A stretch of 64,000 nucleotides of DNA from an uncultured Pseudothermotoga sp. (GCA_937995655.1 CALKJI010000005.1:248001-312000), one strand, 5' to 3'. Positions 55,482 to 64,000 are shown, numbered from the stretch's first letter. Made by a program: numbers and translations. Notes: a model not told the origin generated them from the sequence alone.

Positions 55482-56012
55482 CTAAATTTCCTCGATCGTT
55501 ATGTTCTTATTCGTGTAAATACATATCTCACTGGCTATTTCCATTGATTTCTCGACGACGGTTCTTGCGTCCAAATTTGTATTTCTTACTAGTGCTCTCG
55601 CAGCGGCTATTGCATAAGGTGCACCTGATCCAATTGCTGCAACATTGTCATCGGGTTGAACGACCTCACCTGTTCCCGAGATTATCAATACATTGTTCTT
55701 ATCGGCAACCAACAGAAGGGCTTCTAGTCTTCTTAAGATCCGATCGGTCCTCCAATCTTTGGCCAACTCTACGGCCGCCTTTGTCAGATTGCCACCCCAT
55801 TCTCTCAACTTTGACTCAAATCTATCGAACAGCGCCATGGCATCGGCGACAGAACCCGCAAAACCTGCCAGAATCTGTCCGTCTGCTATCTTTCTGATCT
55901 TTCTCGCTCCATGTTTCATTATCGTATTACCATAAGTTACCTGTCCATCGCCAGCCATCACTGTTTTACCGTCTTTCGAAACGACCAGCACAGTTGTTCC
56001 TTTCCATATCAT
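55482..56012 (-). CDS. hslV: HslV peptidase subunit of the HslVU protease
   Basis: A 176-residue N-terminal nucleophile hydrolase. From ATG 56012 the sequence is [20 protein letters not shown], so a five-residue propeptide must be removed to free Thr as nucleophile, as in Thermotoga. [27 protein letters not shown] and [16 protein letters not shown] are typical. A GTG nine bases upstream lies inside the ribosome-binding site AGGAGGTGAC and is rejected as start. Confidence 0.96.
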   Translation of the reverse strand: MIWKGTTVLVVSKDGKTVMAGDGQVTYGNTIMKHGARKIRKIADGQILAGFAGSVADAMALFDRFESKLREWGGNLTKAAVELAKDWRTDRILRRLEALLLVADKNNVLIISGTGEVVQPDDNVAAIGSGAPYAIAAARALVRNTNLDARTVVEKSMEIASEICIYTNKNITIEEI

Positions 56013-56024
56013 CTGTGTCACCTC

Positions 56025-59000
56025 CTATTTCATCAGAGCAAAGTCTCTTTGCTTGGCCGACAACATCTTGTAGAATTCAAGAAAACGAATCTCTCTTTCC
56101 CATAGGAGTAATTCATAGGGAAGATTGATTATATTTGGCGAAACTTTGCTCATAACATGGGATACCTTGTTTTGGTCTTTAACGACAAGATTTATCAATT
56201 TACTCACTTCACTCAGCAGAGATTCTGAGAGATTCTTATTTATTGTGAACTTCTGATTCCATCTCTTATCATAAACCAGTATATTGAGCTCCGATCTCAC
56301 TATTGCTTCCCAATCGAGATTTCTTAAGTGACTCTGAACTTGCGGAACAAGAGTCTTAATTGGCTCCGTTGTGGCTTTAATCCTCTCGTTAGAAATTCCA
56401 ATATCAGCAAGCGCTGTCGATGTTACCAAGGCAATATTTTTCAAGTACCTTTCGATGGCTGATTCTAAGCGCAGTTTCTTTATCTCTTTCTCGATTCTTT
56501 CGTACGCGGGTTGATACATTTGGATCATTTTTTTGTACAAACTCTTTGCTTTGTCTGGTTCAGTTTTCTCCAGCTCTGCCGCTACCACCCATAGATATTC
56601 TGCCACACCGTCCGGCACTGCCCAAACACCTTTAGCAGCCATTCCCTCACAGGCCCAGGCTTCTTGTTGAGCTAGGTACTCTAAAAGCTCAATTACCCAA
56701 CTGCTGGTAATCGAGTCCATCGATACGGTTAAGGTCGCTATTGTTCTGTAAATATCTTCACCGGATAGGGCTTTCCAGATATCTAAATTCTTCCAATCAG
56801 GAAACCTGTTCCAACCACCTGGTAATCTACCTGTCGTTGCCTTCGAATATACGATAAATTCTTGGATGCATTTTTCCCTCAATTTTTTGAATTCATGGAT
56901 TGCTTTTATGACTATCTGATCTTGTGGCCCGCTTTGCAAGTGACCGATCAATTGATTTGTAGCATCGCACAGAGAATGGAATCTTGCTACCAATCCCTTG
57001 TAGGTATTTCGTTCGTTGAAGGAAAGTAGTGAAGTCTTGAAAAGCCCACAAGAATCTATGATTGCTTGCATCGTTGCGATGTCTTTAATCAGCTCTGGTC
57101 TATTTTCGATCAACGGGACAACAAAAAGAAGGTCAGAACTCTTGTATTGGCTTGCTATAGATCTTTGAAAGTCGTCGTACTCCTGCCTTAGCACAGAGTA
57201 ATCTTTTTTCAAAAGAGCATTCGCAACTTCCGAAATCCTCATTGGTCTAAGACAAAGTGACGCAAGATAAAAATGTGCCTTACCATATGCATGGTTGAGG
57301 GTCAGTGACCTTACTAAGTTTTCCTTTGCTTTCAGCGTATAGGTCCTTTCGAGTTCTTCCGCTTTCTTCAGATTGTTCTGTACAGTGGCTAAACTTTTCT
57401 GAAGCTCAGCCCGGATGTTCGCTATCTGATTGATTCGCTGTTTTTCAAGTTCGATTCCTGAAAGGTTAGATTGTCTGTAATTCTCAGGTCTCAAAGAAGC
57501 AAAATCACCTTCCAAATTGTTTAGTTCCTGAAGTTTTTGTAGATAAAGCTTCTCGTACTGTTGAAGTGTAGTTTTTTCGTTAGAAATATTGATCAGCATA
57601 TTGTAATAATTGTTGCCATTTTTGAAATACACTTCGCTTATGAAGTAATTCCATTTGAAGTAAATTGAGCTCAGTACTGTACCAAGTAGGAAGATTATGA
57701 AAACCAATAGGCCAGACCCTTTCAAGTCTATCTCGCGGGCAAGGATTTTTCTTTGGTTGAAATAGACTCCCGTTGCGGTAGCTGCTAAAAATAGTGCAAG
57801 TAGAGAATTAGGCAAGATATGACCAGGAAAACTAAAGAAACTCTGTACCATGAATGCGATAAAGGCACAAGCCAATACAAGAAAAAGCAATAGATCATCT
57901 TTGTCTTGGATGGTTTTCATGCATTTGAAAGCATAAACGATCAAAACACACATGAGCAAAAGTATTGCCCCCAGTCCAAAGATTCCTGTTTCACCCAGAA
58001 CCTGTAGATAGTCATTGTGCGTACGTTTGAAATTGTTCCAACCGTACAATAAATGGGGATTATCTTTCATGGCTTTTTCCAATTTATCGATGGCCATGAC
58101 TTGGTAAGTACCTATACCGGTTCCTATTAATTTGCTGTCTTTCCATTGATATATCGAACCCAGCCACGCCAGAAATCTTTCGTCCCTGCTGGTGATACTG
58201 GCCATCGCAGAAAATCTACTTGTTACAGAAATCTGCCCACCAACCGTGAGTGGGTTGTCTGTGTTATAGACAATCAGAACCAGCACGACGCTGATGAGCA
58301 GTGTTATCAGAAGTATTTTATTCACTTTCTTGAGTCTTAAAAGGTCCTTGTCTTTGTTTTCAATGTTACTCTGAGTTCTTTTGGCATAGATAAAGTAGAA
58401 GATAATGAAGATAAGTATTGATAAAATCATAGATATATATTCAGATCTTGTTTGGCTAACAACAACAGTAGTGACAAACAAAATTGTCGCTACCAGAGAA
58501 AATATTTTGACCATTACTGTGTTTTTGTAACTATATTTTTTCCAACCAAAATCCAGACTCAGAATAAAATAGACGCTAGGGAGCAAAAGCATTGTCATGT
58601 AGTTTGCCACAAAGATGGTGTTCCCAATGGTACTTTTTATAGCAGCCCGTGAGTACGGTTCACCGATGATACCCAAAAAGATGCTTTTACCGCTATAGAA
58701 ATTTAACAATGCATCTATCGCAACAATTAATCCGGTTCCGATGAAGGTAAGAAGGAGGCGAGTGATAGATTCTTTCGTTCTAAACCTGTTTGAGATATAG
58801 AGTCCAATGAAGGCCGTCAGAAGAACGTAGATCGCTATGTCTATCGAGTATCTAAAGTAGAATCTGTTCTCTTTGTAAACGGATATTGTAGATACCAAGG
58901 AGGCAATGGAAAAAAGAAACCAAGATATATTTGCCATTGAAACATACAGTTTCAATCGTTTCTCTTTAAGAATGTTATAGATTAAAATCACACAGATGAG

Positions 59001-59123
59001 CAAAGAAAAAACCGTCATGATCGCATATTTTGGCACACTGAACTCGTAAGTGACGAACTTGTTTGCAAATAGTGTAACGACCATGACGGAGATATGCAGC
59101 AAGATCTCTTCTGTTTTACTCAT
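56025..59123 (-). CDS. O-antigen ligase-like membrane protein with a long C-terminal domain
   Basis: A 1032-residue protein. About residues 1-480 hold some 12 membrane segments and the Wzy_C/WaaL features: a large loop with SQTRSEYISMILSILIF before it, then GTGIGTYQVMAIDKLEKA and KRTHNDYLQVLGETGIFGLG, which carries the H-N-D of O-antigen ligases. The remaining 550 residues are soluble and helical, perhaps TPR-like (YTLKAKENLVRSLTLNHAYG, AHFYLASLCLRP), on the outer face. It may join sugar polymers to a carrier or protein. It follows a WecA/MraY-type gene with overlap. Start ATG 59123 lies behind GGGAGG. Confidence 0.82.
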   Translation of the reverse strand: MSKTEEILLHISVMVVTLFANKFVTYEFSVPKYAIMTVFSLLICVILIYNILKEKRLKLYVSMANISWFLFSIASLVSTISVYKENRFYFRYSIDIAIYVLLTAFIGLYISNRFRTKESITRLLLTFIGTGLIVAIDALLNFYSGKSIFLGIIGEPYSRAAIKSTIGNTIFVANYMTMLLLPSVYFILSLDFGWKKYSYKNTVMVKIFSLVATILFVTTVVVSQTRSEYISMILSILIFIIFYFIYAKRTQSNIENKDKDLLRLKKVNKILLITLLISVVLVLIVYNTDNPLTVGGQISVTSRFSAMASITSRDERFLAWLGSIYQWKDSKLIGTGIGTYQVMAIDKLEKAMKDNPHLLYGWNNFKRTHNDYLQVLGETGIFGLGAILLLMCVLIVYAFKCMKTIQDKDDLLLFLVLACAFIAFMVQSFFSFPGHILPNSLLALFLAATATGVYFNQRKILAREIDLKGSGLLVFIIFLLGTVLSSIYFKWNYFISEVYFKNGNNYYNMLINISNEKTTLQQYEKLYLQKLQELNNLEGDFASLRPENYRQSNLSGIELEKQRINQIANIRAELQKSLATVQNNLKKAEELERTYTLKAKENLVRSLTLNHAYGKAHFYLASLCLRPMRISEVANALLKKDYSVLRQEYDDFQRSIASQYKSSDLLFVVPLIENRPELIKDIATMQAIIDSCGLFKTSLLSFNERNTYKGLVARFHSLCDATNQLIGHLQSGPQDQIVIKAIHEFKKLREKCIQEFIVYSKATTGRLPGGWNRFPDWKNLDIWKALSGEDIYRTIATLTVSMDSITSSWVIELLEYLAQQEAWACEGMAAKGVWAVPDGVAEYLWVVAAELEKTEPDKAKSLYKKMIQMYQPAYERIEKEIKKLRLESAIERYLKNIALVTSTALADIGISNERIKATTEPIKTLVPQVQSHLRNLDWEAIVRSELNILVYDKRWNQKFTINKNLSESLLSEVSKLINLVVKDQNKVSHVMSKVSPNIINLPYELLLWEREIRFLEFYKMLSAKQRDFALMK

Positions 59124-60021
59124 TATCATTACCTCCCTCGTCGTACCTGAACATCTTCAAAAATAAGACTATCACAACCGATGCAGCAAGTGCTACCAGA
59201 ATAGAAAACTGAATATATCTCAAAAAGGTAAAAAGGCAACTCAACGCAGCCATTATGAAAACCGTTTTGCGATCTCTTGCCACTTTCGAACCTTTCACCC
59301 TGCGCCATATCTTATCATATATGTGATCTCTATCACCTTTGAAAGGTGATCTGTGAGCAATGATTCTTCTTATAACACCACTGAGAATATCAAGAAACAA
59401 GATCCAGAAGGGAAGAAAAGTCTTAAAATTGAAAGATATTTTAAGATCTGAGAACATCGTATAGGCCACGACTGATCCCAAGAAATAGCTACCAGCATCG
59501 CCCATGAAAATCTTGGCTGGTGGAAAATTGTACATAAGATACCCAAAAAGAGATCCAACGACAGCCCATTTTATGGCAGAACTGCTTGAAAAAATCATGC
59601 CAAAGACCACGATCGTGGCGCACACCCCATCCATTCCGTCGATCATATTTGTGGCATTGACTATTAGAACAAACAAGAAGGTGTAGACAGCATTCATAAA
59701 GAGATTTTGAGTGATTATCGAACTCATGAACCAGCCAACTATCAACTCTGCTCCTAACCTTGAATACCAACTAATAGGTTTTATATCATCTATCAAACCT
59801 AGAATGAGCGTGAAACTTGCGAGCGTCAAAAATTTTGTATCCTTCAGAAAAGGTAAGACGCCGGCATAAATCGCCAAGCCTCCAAGATATGGTGTCACCT
59901 TCTGATGTGACTTAAGCATGCCATCTGGTTTGTCTACAATCTTGAGTTTTTTTGCTATTCTCATGACAAGAGGCATAATACTAAAAGATATGATAAAGGA
60001 AATGCTAGTCTCTAGCATCAT
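59116..60021 (-). CDS. Undecaprenyl-phosphate sugar-1-phosphate transferase, WecA/MraY-like
   Basis: A 301-residue polytopic enzyme of the glycosyltransferase-4 family: VDKPDGMLKSHQKVTPYLGG, GLIDDIKPISW (metal-binding DD), NATNMIDGMDG, MGDAGSYFLG and HRSPFKGDRDHIYD. The spacing and the HRxPFKGDRDHIYD form favour the WecA/TagO branch, which starts a surface glycan, over the peptidoglycan enzyme MraY. It overlaps DUF554 (ATGA) and the ligase-like gene, supporting a role in surface polysaccharide. Confidence 0.88.
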   Translation of the reverse strand: MMLETSISFIISFSIMPLVMRIAKKLKIVDKPDGMLKSHQKVTPYLGGLAIYAGVLPFLKDTKFLTLASFTLILGLIDDIKPISWYSRLGAELIVGWFMSSIITQNLFMNAVYTFLFVLIVNATNMIDGMDGVCATIVVFGMIFSSSSAIKWAVVGSLFGYLMYNFPPAKIFMGDAGSYFLGSVVAYTMFSDLKISFNFKTFLPFWILFLDILSGVIRRIIAHRSPFKGDRDHIYDKIWRRVKGSKVARDRKTVFIMAALSCLFTFLRYIQFSILVALAASVVIVLFLKMFRYDEGGNDNE

Positions 60022-60710
60022 TTGGTGATCATCCTTGTAAAGAAATCAACAACAGGTGTGAAGATGAGTGCAGGAAGAAAGTTTCCAACGCGTATATCTT
60101 GGATTTCAAGCAATCTTATACCTATTGCAACCACTATCAAGCCACCTACTCCGGTGAAGTTGGCAAGGTAGGCTTTGTCGGTCAGAAAAACAAGTTGTGA
60201 AGAAAAGATCACGAGTAATCCTTGAACCAGGAGCACTACTAAAGATGCCGTAAGAACACTTATGCCATACAAAGATGCCAATATTATAGACGAGATGAAG
60301 TCTAAGACAGACTTTATGTAGATGAGAGTACCATCTTTGATCAATCCGGCTCTGACAGAGCCTACGATGGTCATGGGACCTACCAGGAAGAGCGTCGTGG
60401 CCGTTACAAACCCTTTGGAGAACCTGTTAGAATCCCTTGAAATTCTTCCAATGGAAGCAATCTTTTCTTCGATCTTCAGCAGTTCGCCGACAATTACTCC
60501 TAAAGCGAGTGATATGAGAACAACAATGAAATTCGATGTGTCGAGGCTCATTTTGATTCCTATTCCAACGGTTGTCAACCCTACAGCTTGAAACAAAACC
60601 TTTCTTAGCCTATCGGGAATAGATTTTCCTAAGAGCATACCGATACTCGAACCTACCGCGACAGTCAAACTGTTTACAATCACCGAACTGTGTATTTTCA
60701 TCACCTCCAT
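60018..60710 (-). CDS. DUF554 family membrane protein
   Basis: A 230-residue protein with about seven hydrophobic segments and repeated glycine-rich stretches: IVNSLTVAVGSSIGMLLGK, LRKVLFQAVGLTTVGIGIKM, FVTATTLFLVGPMTIVGSVR and GVGGLIVVAIGIRLLEI. It belongs to DUF554, whose role is unknown (transport has been proposed). The first ATG 60710 has no binding site in front; an ATG three codons on is only two bases from GGAGG. A TATAAT at 60721-60726 would place the transcript start three or four bases before 60710, so the message may be leaderless. Confidence 0.82.
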   Translation of the reverse strand: MEVMKIHSSVIVNSLTVAVGSSIGMLLGKSIPDRLRKVLFQAVGLTTVGIGIKMSLDTSNFIVVLISLALGVIVGELLKIEEKIASIGRISRDSNRFSKGFVTATTLFLVGPMTIVGSVRAGLIKDGTLIYIKSVLDFISSIILASLYGISVLTASLVVLLVQGLLVIFSSQLVFLTDKAYLANFTGVGGLIVVAIGIRLLEIQDIRVGNFLPALIFTPVVDFFTRMITK

Positions 60711-60720
60711 ATTAGGTTAT

Positions 60721-60726
60721 ATTATA
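60721..60726 (-). promoter_or_regulatory. -10 box before the DUF554 gene
   Basis: TATAAT on the minus strand ends 10 bases before the DUF554 ATG. The same A+T-rich stretch (TATATTATATATT) must also serve coaX on the plus strand, since only 33 bases separate the two starts. Confidence 0.45.
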
Positions 60727-60743
60727 TATTCGGAGGTGGAACT

Positions 60744-61526
60744 TTGCTTTTACTTTTCGATGTTGGAAATACACACACCGTTGCCGGTTTTACAGAGGAT
60801 GGGACGAATTTTGTAAAATGGCGCCTGTCAACTCACAAATTCGAAACAGAGGATGAACTCTTCGTCATGCTTAAGTCTTTGTTCGACAACAGCAAGATTG
60901 ATTTTTCTAATATCAATTCTGTTGTCATAGCTTCGGTTGTTCCACCGGTAAACTATATCTTTCAAAAATTTTCCGAGAAATATCTTGGTATAAGGAATTT
61001 ATGGGTAGAGGCATCAAATGGATTGGACATAAAATGGAATGTAAAAAACCCTTCAGAGATCGGTGCAGACAGGATAGCAAACGTCTTAGGAGCAGCAAGA
61101 GTCTGCAGTGATGCCATTATCCTGGATTCTGGCACAGCTATAACAATTGATGTGCTCATGTCTGGTTGCTATGAAGGTGGAGCTATTCTCCCTGGTCTGA
61201 TGACAGCGGCTCATTCCCTTTTCGAAAAGACGGCGAAACTTCCTCAAATCGACTTGTATGCGCCAGAGAACTGTGTTGGTAAGGATACAGCAGAAAATAT
61301 AAGGATTGGCATAGTGAGAGGTACCGCCCATGCACTGAATGGTCTTGTGGAAGAAGTGAAGAGTTGCTTCAAAAACAACCCAAAAGTTTTTCTGACGGGT
61401 GGTCAGAGCAGTATCTTAGAAAGACTTGTGCGCTGTGATTTAAAGGATCCAGATCTGACTTTGAAGGGGATGTACGCCTATTGGGAAAGAAAATCTAATT
61501 CTACTCGTAAATCCTTGGATTTATGA
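60744..61526 (+). CDS. coaX: Type III pantothenate kinase
   Basis: A 260-residue ASKHA-fold kinase starting coenzyme A synthesis. It begins LLLFDVGNTHTVAGF (phosphate-1 motif), then VVIASVVPPVN, NPSEIGADRIANVLGAARV, ILDSGTAITIDVLM and YEGGAILPGLMTAAHSLFEK. The start is TTG 60744 behind GGAGGTG; the open frame continues upstream to 60690 inside the opposite gene and is not used. Its 3' end appears to overlap the radical SAM gene. Confidence 0.94.
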   Translation: MLLLFDVGNTHTVAGFTEDGTNFVKWRLSTHKFETEDELFVMLKSLFDNSKIDFSNINSVVIASVVPPVNYIFQKFSEKYLGIRNLWVEASNGLDIKWNVKNPSEIGADRIANVLGAARVCSDAIILDSGTAITIDVLMSGCYEGGAILPGLMTAAHSLFEKTAKLPQIDLYAPENCVGKDTAENIRIGIVRGTAHALNGLVEEVKSCFKNNPKVFLTGGQSSILERLVRCDLKDPDLTLKGMYAYWERKSNSTRKSLDL

Positions 61527-62820
61527 TTTTGCTGCTTATGATTTTTGGCTGAAACCGCTAGGCTTATTGTACGTTGGTTCGGCACTGAAGAAGCTTGGTT
61601 TTGAGGTACGGTTGATTGATCTTCTGAATCGTCATGATCCGCAGCTGGCAAATTTTGTAAAGCCAAAACCAGACAGGAAATTCGCCACAGGTAAATTCCA
61701 CAACTTTCAGGTGGAAAAGCCAGATCTTTTGAAGAATATTCCGCGCAAGTATAAATGTTATGGTGCGCCTGTAGAGTATTTTCTATCCAAACTAAAGGAA
61801 GTGGACAAGCCAAAAGCTGTCTTTGTGACATCATCGCTGACTTATTGGTGGCCAGGTGTGGCGCAGACGATATCCTACATCAAACAGACCATGCCAGATG
61901 TTCCCCTTGTCCTTGGTGGTCTCTATGCGAGACTATACCCAGAACATGCTAAGAAGAACACCAAAGCAGACTATATATTCAGTGGTGAATTGTCTGAAAT
62001 TGGTGGCTTGGTACGTTCTCTGTTTGACAGAGATATTGACTTTGACGTAGAAAAGTGGTTTGAAATCTTGGACCCTGCTTACGAACTATACGAGAGGGTC
62101 GGATATCTGGTATTCTTGACATCTCTAGGCTGTCCCTACAGATGCACTTATTGTGTCTCGCCCAAACTTTGGAAAAGATTCATACAAAGAGACCCCCAGA
62201 TGGTTCTTGAAACCATTGAGAAATACCTTCATCTTTTTGGAGTAAAAGATGTTGTATTTTTCGATGATGCAATACTCATAAATAAAGAAAATCATTTCAA
62301 ACCATTACTGAGATTTCTGATTAGTAAGAAATTCAATGTGAACTATCATCTGCCCAACGGCATACATGCAAGGCTTGTGGATGAAGAACTCGCTGTACTC
62401 ATGAAAGAGGCAGGTTTTAAAACCATCAAGCTGGGTTATGAAACAACAGGCAAGTTGCAAGAGTCAACCGGTGGAAAGGTTTATGATCAAGATCTGATCA
62501 GAGCTGCACGGATTTTAACAAAATCTGGCTTCACCGATCAAGAGGTACAGGCTTATATAATGATCAACATGCCTTTTCAGCAAATTGAAGATGTACTCAA
62601 AGCAATAGAGATATGCAGGAATGAAGGAATCTCAGTATCCATAAACGAGTACACACCAATTCCTGGTTCACAGGACTGGTATGTACTCTTATCCAATGGG
62701 CTCTTAGATGAGCAAACTGACCCTGTGTTGTTAAACAACACTGTGATACCCTACTGGTTCAAAGCAGGTATAGATGCTAAGACTGTTCAGATGATAAAAA
62801 ACATTTTGCACAAGCGATGA
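61480..62820 (+). CDS. B12-binding-like radical SAM protein, start codon not standard
   Basis: A radical SAM protein of about 445 residues. The N-terminal B12-binding-like domain starts in frame as LILLVNPWIYDFAAYDFWLK and continues VFVTSSLTYWWPGV, VLGGLYARLYPEH; the radical SAM core has SLGCPYRCTYCVSPK (CxxxCxxC) and FFDDAILINKENHFKP. The first TTG in frame (61567) would drop the conserved LLVNP strand. The frame is open from 61465, without ATG, GTG or TTG before that strand. ATT 61480 with AAGGGGATG upstream is the best candidate. It overlaps the end of coaX by 47 bases. Substrate unknown. Confidence 0.85.
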   Translation: MGKENLILLVNPWIYDFAAYDFWLKPLGLLYVGSALKKLGFEVRLIDLLNRHDPQLANFVKPKPDRKFATGKFHNFQVEKPDLLKNIPRKYKCYGAPVEYFLSKLKEVDKPKAVFVTSSLTYWWPGVAQTISYIKQTMPDVPLVLGGLYARLYPEHAKKNTKADYIFSGELSEIGGLVRSLFDRDIDFDVEKWFEILDPAYELYERVGYLVFLTSLGCPYRCTYCVSPKLWKRFIQRDPQMVLETIEKYLHLFGVKDVVFFDDAILINKENHFKPLLRFLISKKFNVNYHLPNGIHARLVDEELAVLMKEAGFKTIKLGYETTGKLQESTGGKVYDQDLIRAARILTKSGFTDQEVQAYIMINMPFQQIEDVLKAIEICRNEGISVSINEYTPIPGSQDWYVLLSNGLLDEQTDPVLLNNTVIPYWFKAGIDAKTVQMIKNILHKR

Positions 62821-62821
62821 T

Positions 62822-63829
62822 TCATTCTTTTTTGGTCACCTTTGATGCGATGATACCTACCCCGGGTTTGTATCCTTTAATGATTGCTAAATCATTTGCT
62901 ATCTTTTGAAAAATAACTATCACAGGTATCGAAGAGATCTCCTCCGGGAGGCCTTTTCTGAGCGCGATAGATTTCTCACTCAAGATATCCTGATCTGTGA
63001 TCGACCAAACGTTATGATAGGGAGAAAGATCGGCTAAGAGATCTAAAGTAAGGCTGAGTGTTTTCCCCTGCAGAGCAACAAGACATACCAAAGGATCTGT
63101 GACCATTAGTTCCATCGGGCCATGTCTAAATCCCGCACCACTGTACACAACAGAATTTATTTTTGAAATCTCTGCCAGTGTTAACTGGGCCATTTTCAGT
63201 ATTGGTATGGCAAAACCTCTGCCAACGAAAATTGGGTTTGCTTTTTCAAGGATACTCTTACTCAATGAATCAACGTTTATTGAAAGTGCATTTTCAACAT
63301 GGTCGGATAATTTTTCAAGATCAAGTTCTTTCTCGGTCCATGTGGATGCGATCAATAAGAGAGTTAGTATTGTGTTTACAAAAGTTTTGGATGAGCCCAT
63401 CGCTTTCTCTGTACCAGCAAAGATGTGAAAGACCCTTGATTCTCCAAAGATCTTGGCGTTAAAACTCTGAGGATTGTTTGTGACGAGCACACAGTTTGTC
63501 AATCCTTCTGAAAACAGATCGATAAATCTTGTCAGTTCAGCTGTTTCACCAGATTGACTGATCAAAAAGACTGTGTCGTACTGTTGTAGTAATTTTTCAT
63601 TGTCATACCAAAGGAATTCAGAAAGTTCTCTGCACTGAGCATCGATTCCAAAAGAGCGCAGGTATATCGTCGCATACAAAGATGCATAGTGAGAAGCCCC
63701 CATACCAAGAAAGAGGATCCTTTGATGTTTCAGTCTTGATGCTTTTTTTTCTAAATCCTTCTTCTGACTCAGAAGATTTCTTATGGCTCTGGGTTGTTCA
63801 GAAACATCATCGAGAAAGAGTGATGTCAT
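62822..63829 (-). CDS. SIS-domain sugar isomerase/deaminase-like protein
   Basis: A 335-residue protein with two SIS domains as in the C-terminal half of GlmS: ILFLGMGASHYASLYATIYL, FLISQSGETAELTRFIDLF, MGSSKTFVNTILTL, then FVGRGFAIPILKMAQLTLAE, EISKINSVVYSGAGFRHGPM and ELMVTDPLVCLVA. No glutaminase domain is present, so it may be an amino-sugar-phosphate deaminase or isomerase (AgaS or fructosamine-type deglycase-like). ATG 63829 follows GGAGGTATTG. It is convergent with the radical SAM gene; the two stops are one base apart. Confidence 0.85.
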   Translation of the reverse strand: MTSLFLDDVSEQPRAIRNLLSQKKDLEKKASRLKHQRILFLGMGASHYASLYATIYLRSFGIDAQCRELSEFLWYDNEKLLQQYDTVFLISQSGETAELTRFIDLFSEGLTNCVLVTNNPQSFNAKIFGESRVFHIFAGTEKAMGSSKTFVNTILTLLLIASTWTEKELDLEKLSDHVENALSINVDSLSKSILEKANPIFVGRGFAIPILKMAQLTLAEISKINSVVYSGAGFRHGPMELMVTDPLVCLVALQGKTLSLTLDLLADLSPYHNVWSITDQDILSEKSIALRKGLPEEISSIPVIVIFQKIANDLAIIKGYKPGVGIIASKVTKKE

Positions 63830-63914
63830 TTGTCAATACCTCCTTTGTAGTAGTCGGTTAAGTTTATAGCACAAGATTTTAAAAACTGTTCAGACAAAAG
63901 GCAAACAAATCGTG

Positions 63915-63920
63915 TAAAAT
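63915..63920 (+). promoter_or_regulatory. Probable -10 box before infB
   Basis: TAAAAT lies 33 bases before the infB ATG, with a weak -35 candidate CAGACA (63891-63896) 18 bases upstream. Confidence 0.35.
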
Positions 63921-63952
63921 ACACAAAGGGTACTAAAAGGGAGTGTGAAATT

Positions 63953-64000
63953 ATGCCAAGACTCAGAGTCTATGAACTTGCAAAAAAGTTGAATATGTCT
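63953..64000 (+). CDS. infB: Translation initiation factor IF-2 (first 16 codons)
   Basis: Only MPRLRVYELAKKLNMS is in the window; the gene runs off the right edge. This is the usual beginning of the IF-2 N-terminal domain (VYELAKKLNMS). The ATG follows AAAGGGAGTG. It is divergent from the SIS-domain gene. Confidence 0.8.
   Translation, partial: MPRLRVYELAKKLNMS

Overview
The window reads as a chromosomal segment of a thermophilic bacterium of the Thermotogota, most likely Pseudothermotoga or a close relative. This is inferred from protein resemblance (TM1367-like cyclophilin fold protein, DUF554, HslV with a short propeptide, RnpA and L34 of Thermotoga type, a short YidC), from the strong GGAGGTGA ribosome-binding sites, from frequent TTG and GTG starts, and from very tight gene packing with 4-base stop/start overlaps. 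Genus and species cannot be fixed without a database search.

Layout. 1-4.9 kb (minus): start of a peptide-type ABC permease, a chemotaxis receptor, a ComF-like phosphoribosyltransferase, a PurH lacking its formyltransferase half, and a uracil permease with promoter and terminator. 5-11.2 kb (plus): KDG kinase and IclR regulator, a cyclophilin-fold protein, a membrane-anchored unknown behind a ribosome-binding-site-sequestering inverted repeat, a sirtuin, a PfkB kinase and CTP synthase. 11.28-11.54 kb: tRNA-Val, tRNA-Phe and tRNA-Ala. 11.55-14.1 kb: an A+T-rich graveyard of broken genes (DUF3800-like, REP-type transposase, DUF2851, GNAT acetyltransferase). 14.05-17.1 kb (minus): pyrH, eno and a CDF metal exporter. 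17.2-20.5 kb (plus): a DUF2089 regulator-like gene behind a near-consensus promoter and a palindromic operator, followed by envelope proteins (small membrane protein, DUF4097, DUF2207). 20.5-25.85 kb (plus): an efflux operon with two TolC-family proteins (one apparently without barrel strands), a lipoprotein adaptor and a MacB-type ATPase and permease, running head-on into the tmRNA gene.

26.2-34.5 kb (minus): a complete branched-chain amino-acid type (Liv) ABC transporter, then a coupled trio of DegV, a membrane-tethered ligand-binding protein and an HD-GYP sensor. 34.7-38.7 kb: ispD and the rpmH-rnpA-yidD-yidC-jag cluster (minus), with an unknown plus-strand gene whose 3' end overlaps jag. 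38.8-44.2 kb (minus): CPBP protease, clpC, radA and disA. 44.2-60.7 kb (minus): a run of about 15 genes from DUF554 through a WecA/MraY-type transferase, an O-antigen-ligase-like protein, hslVU, two unusual sugar-type permeases, an FtsB-like protein, a methyltransferase, miaA, hfq, hflX, an M23 peptidase, metK and rpsT, ending in a strong terminator. 60.7-64 kb: coaX and a radical SAM protein that lacks a standard start codon (plus), a SIS-domain protein (minus) and the first codons of infB (plus).

Most of the window is housekeeping. The parts that stand out are the DegV/binding-protein/HD-GYP trio, the permease pair with large insertions and no adjacent binding protein or ATPase, the barrel-less TolC-like protein, the shortened PurH, two RNA or DNA control signals (7275-7316 and 17191-17206), and the decayed island beside the tRNAs.
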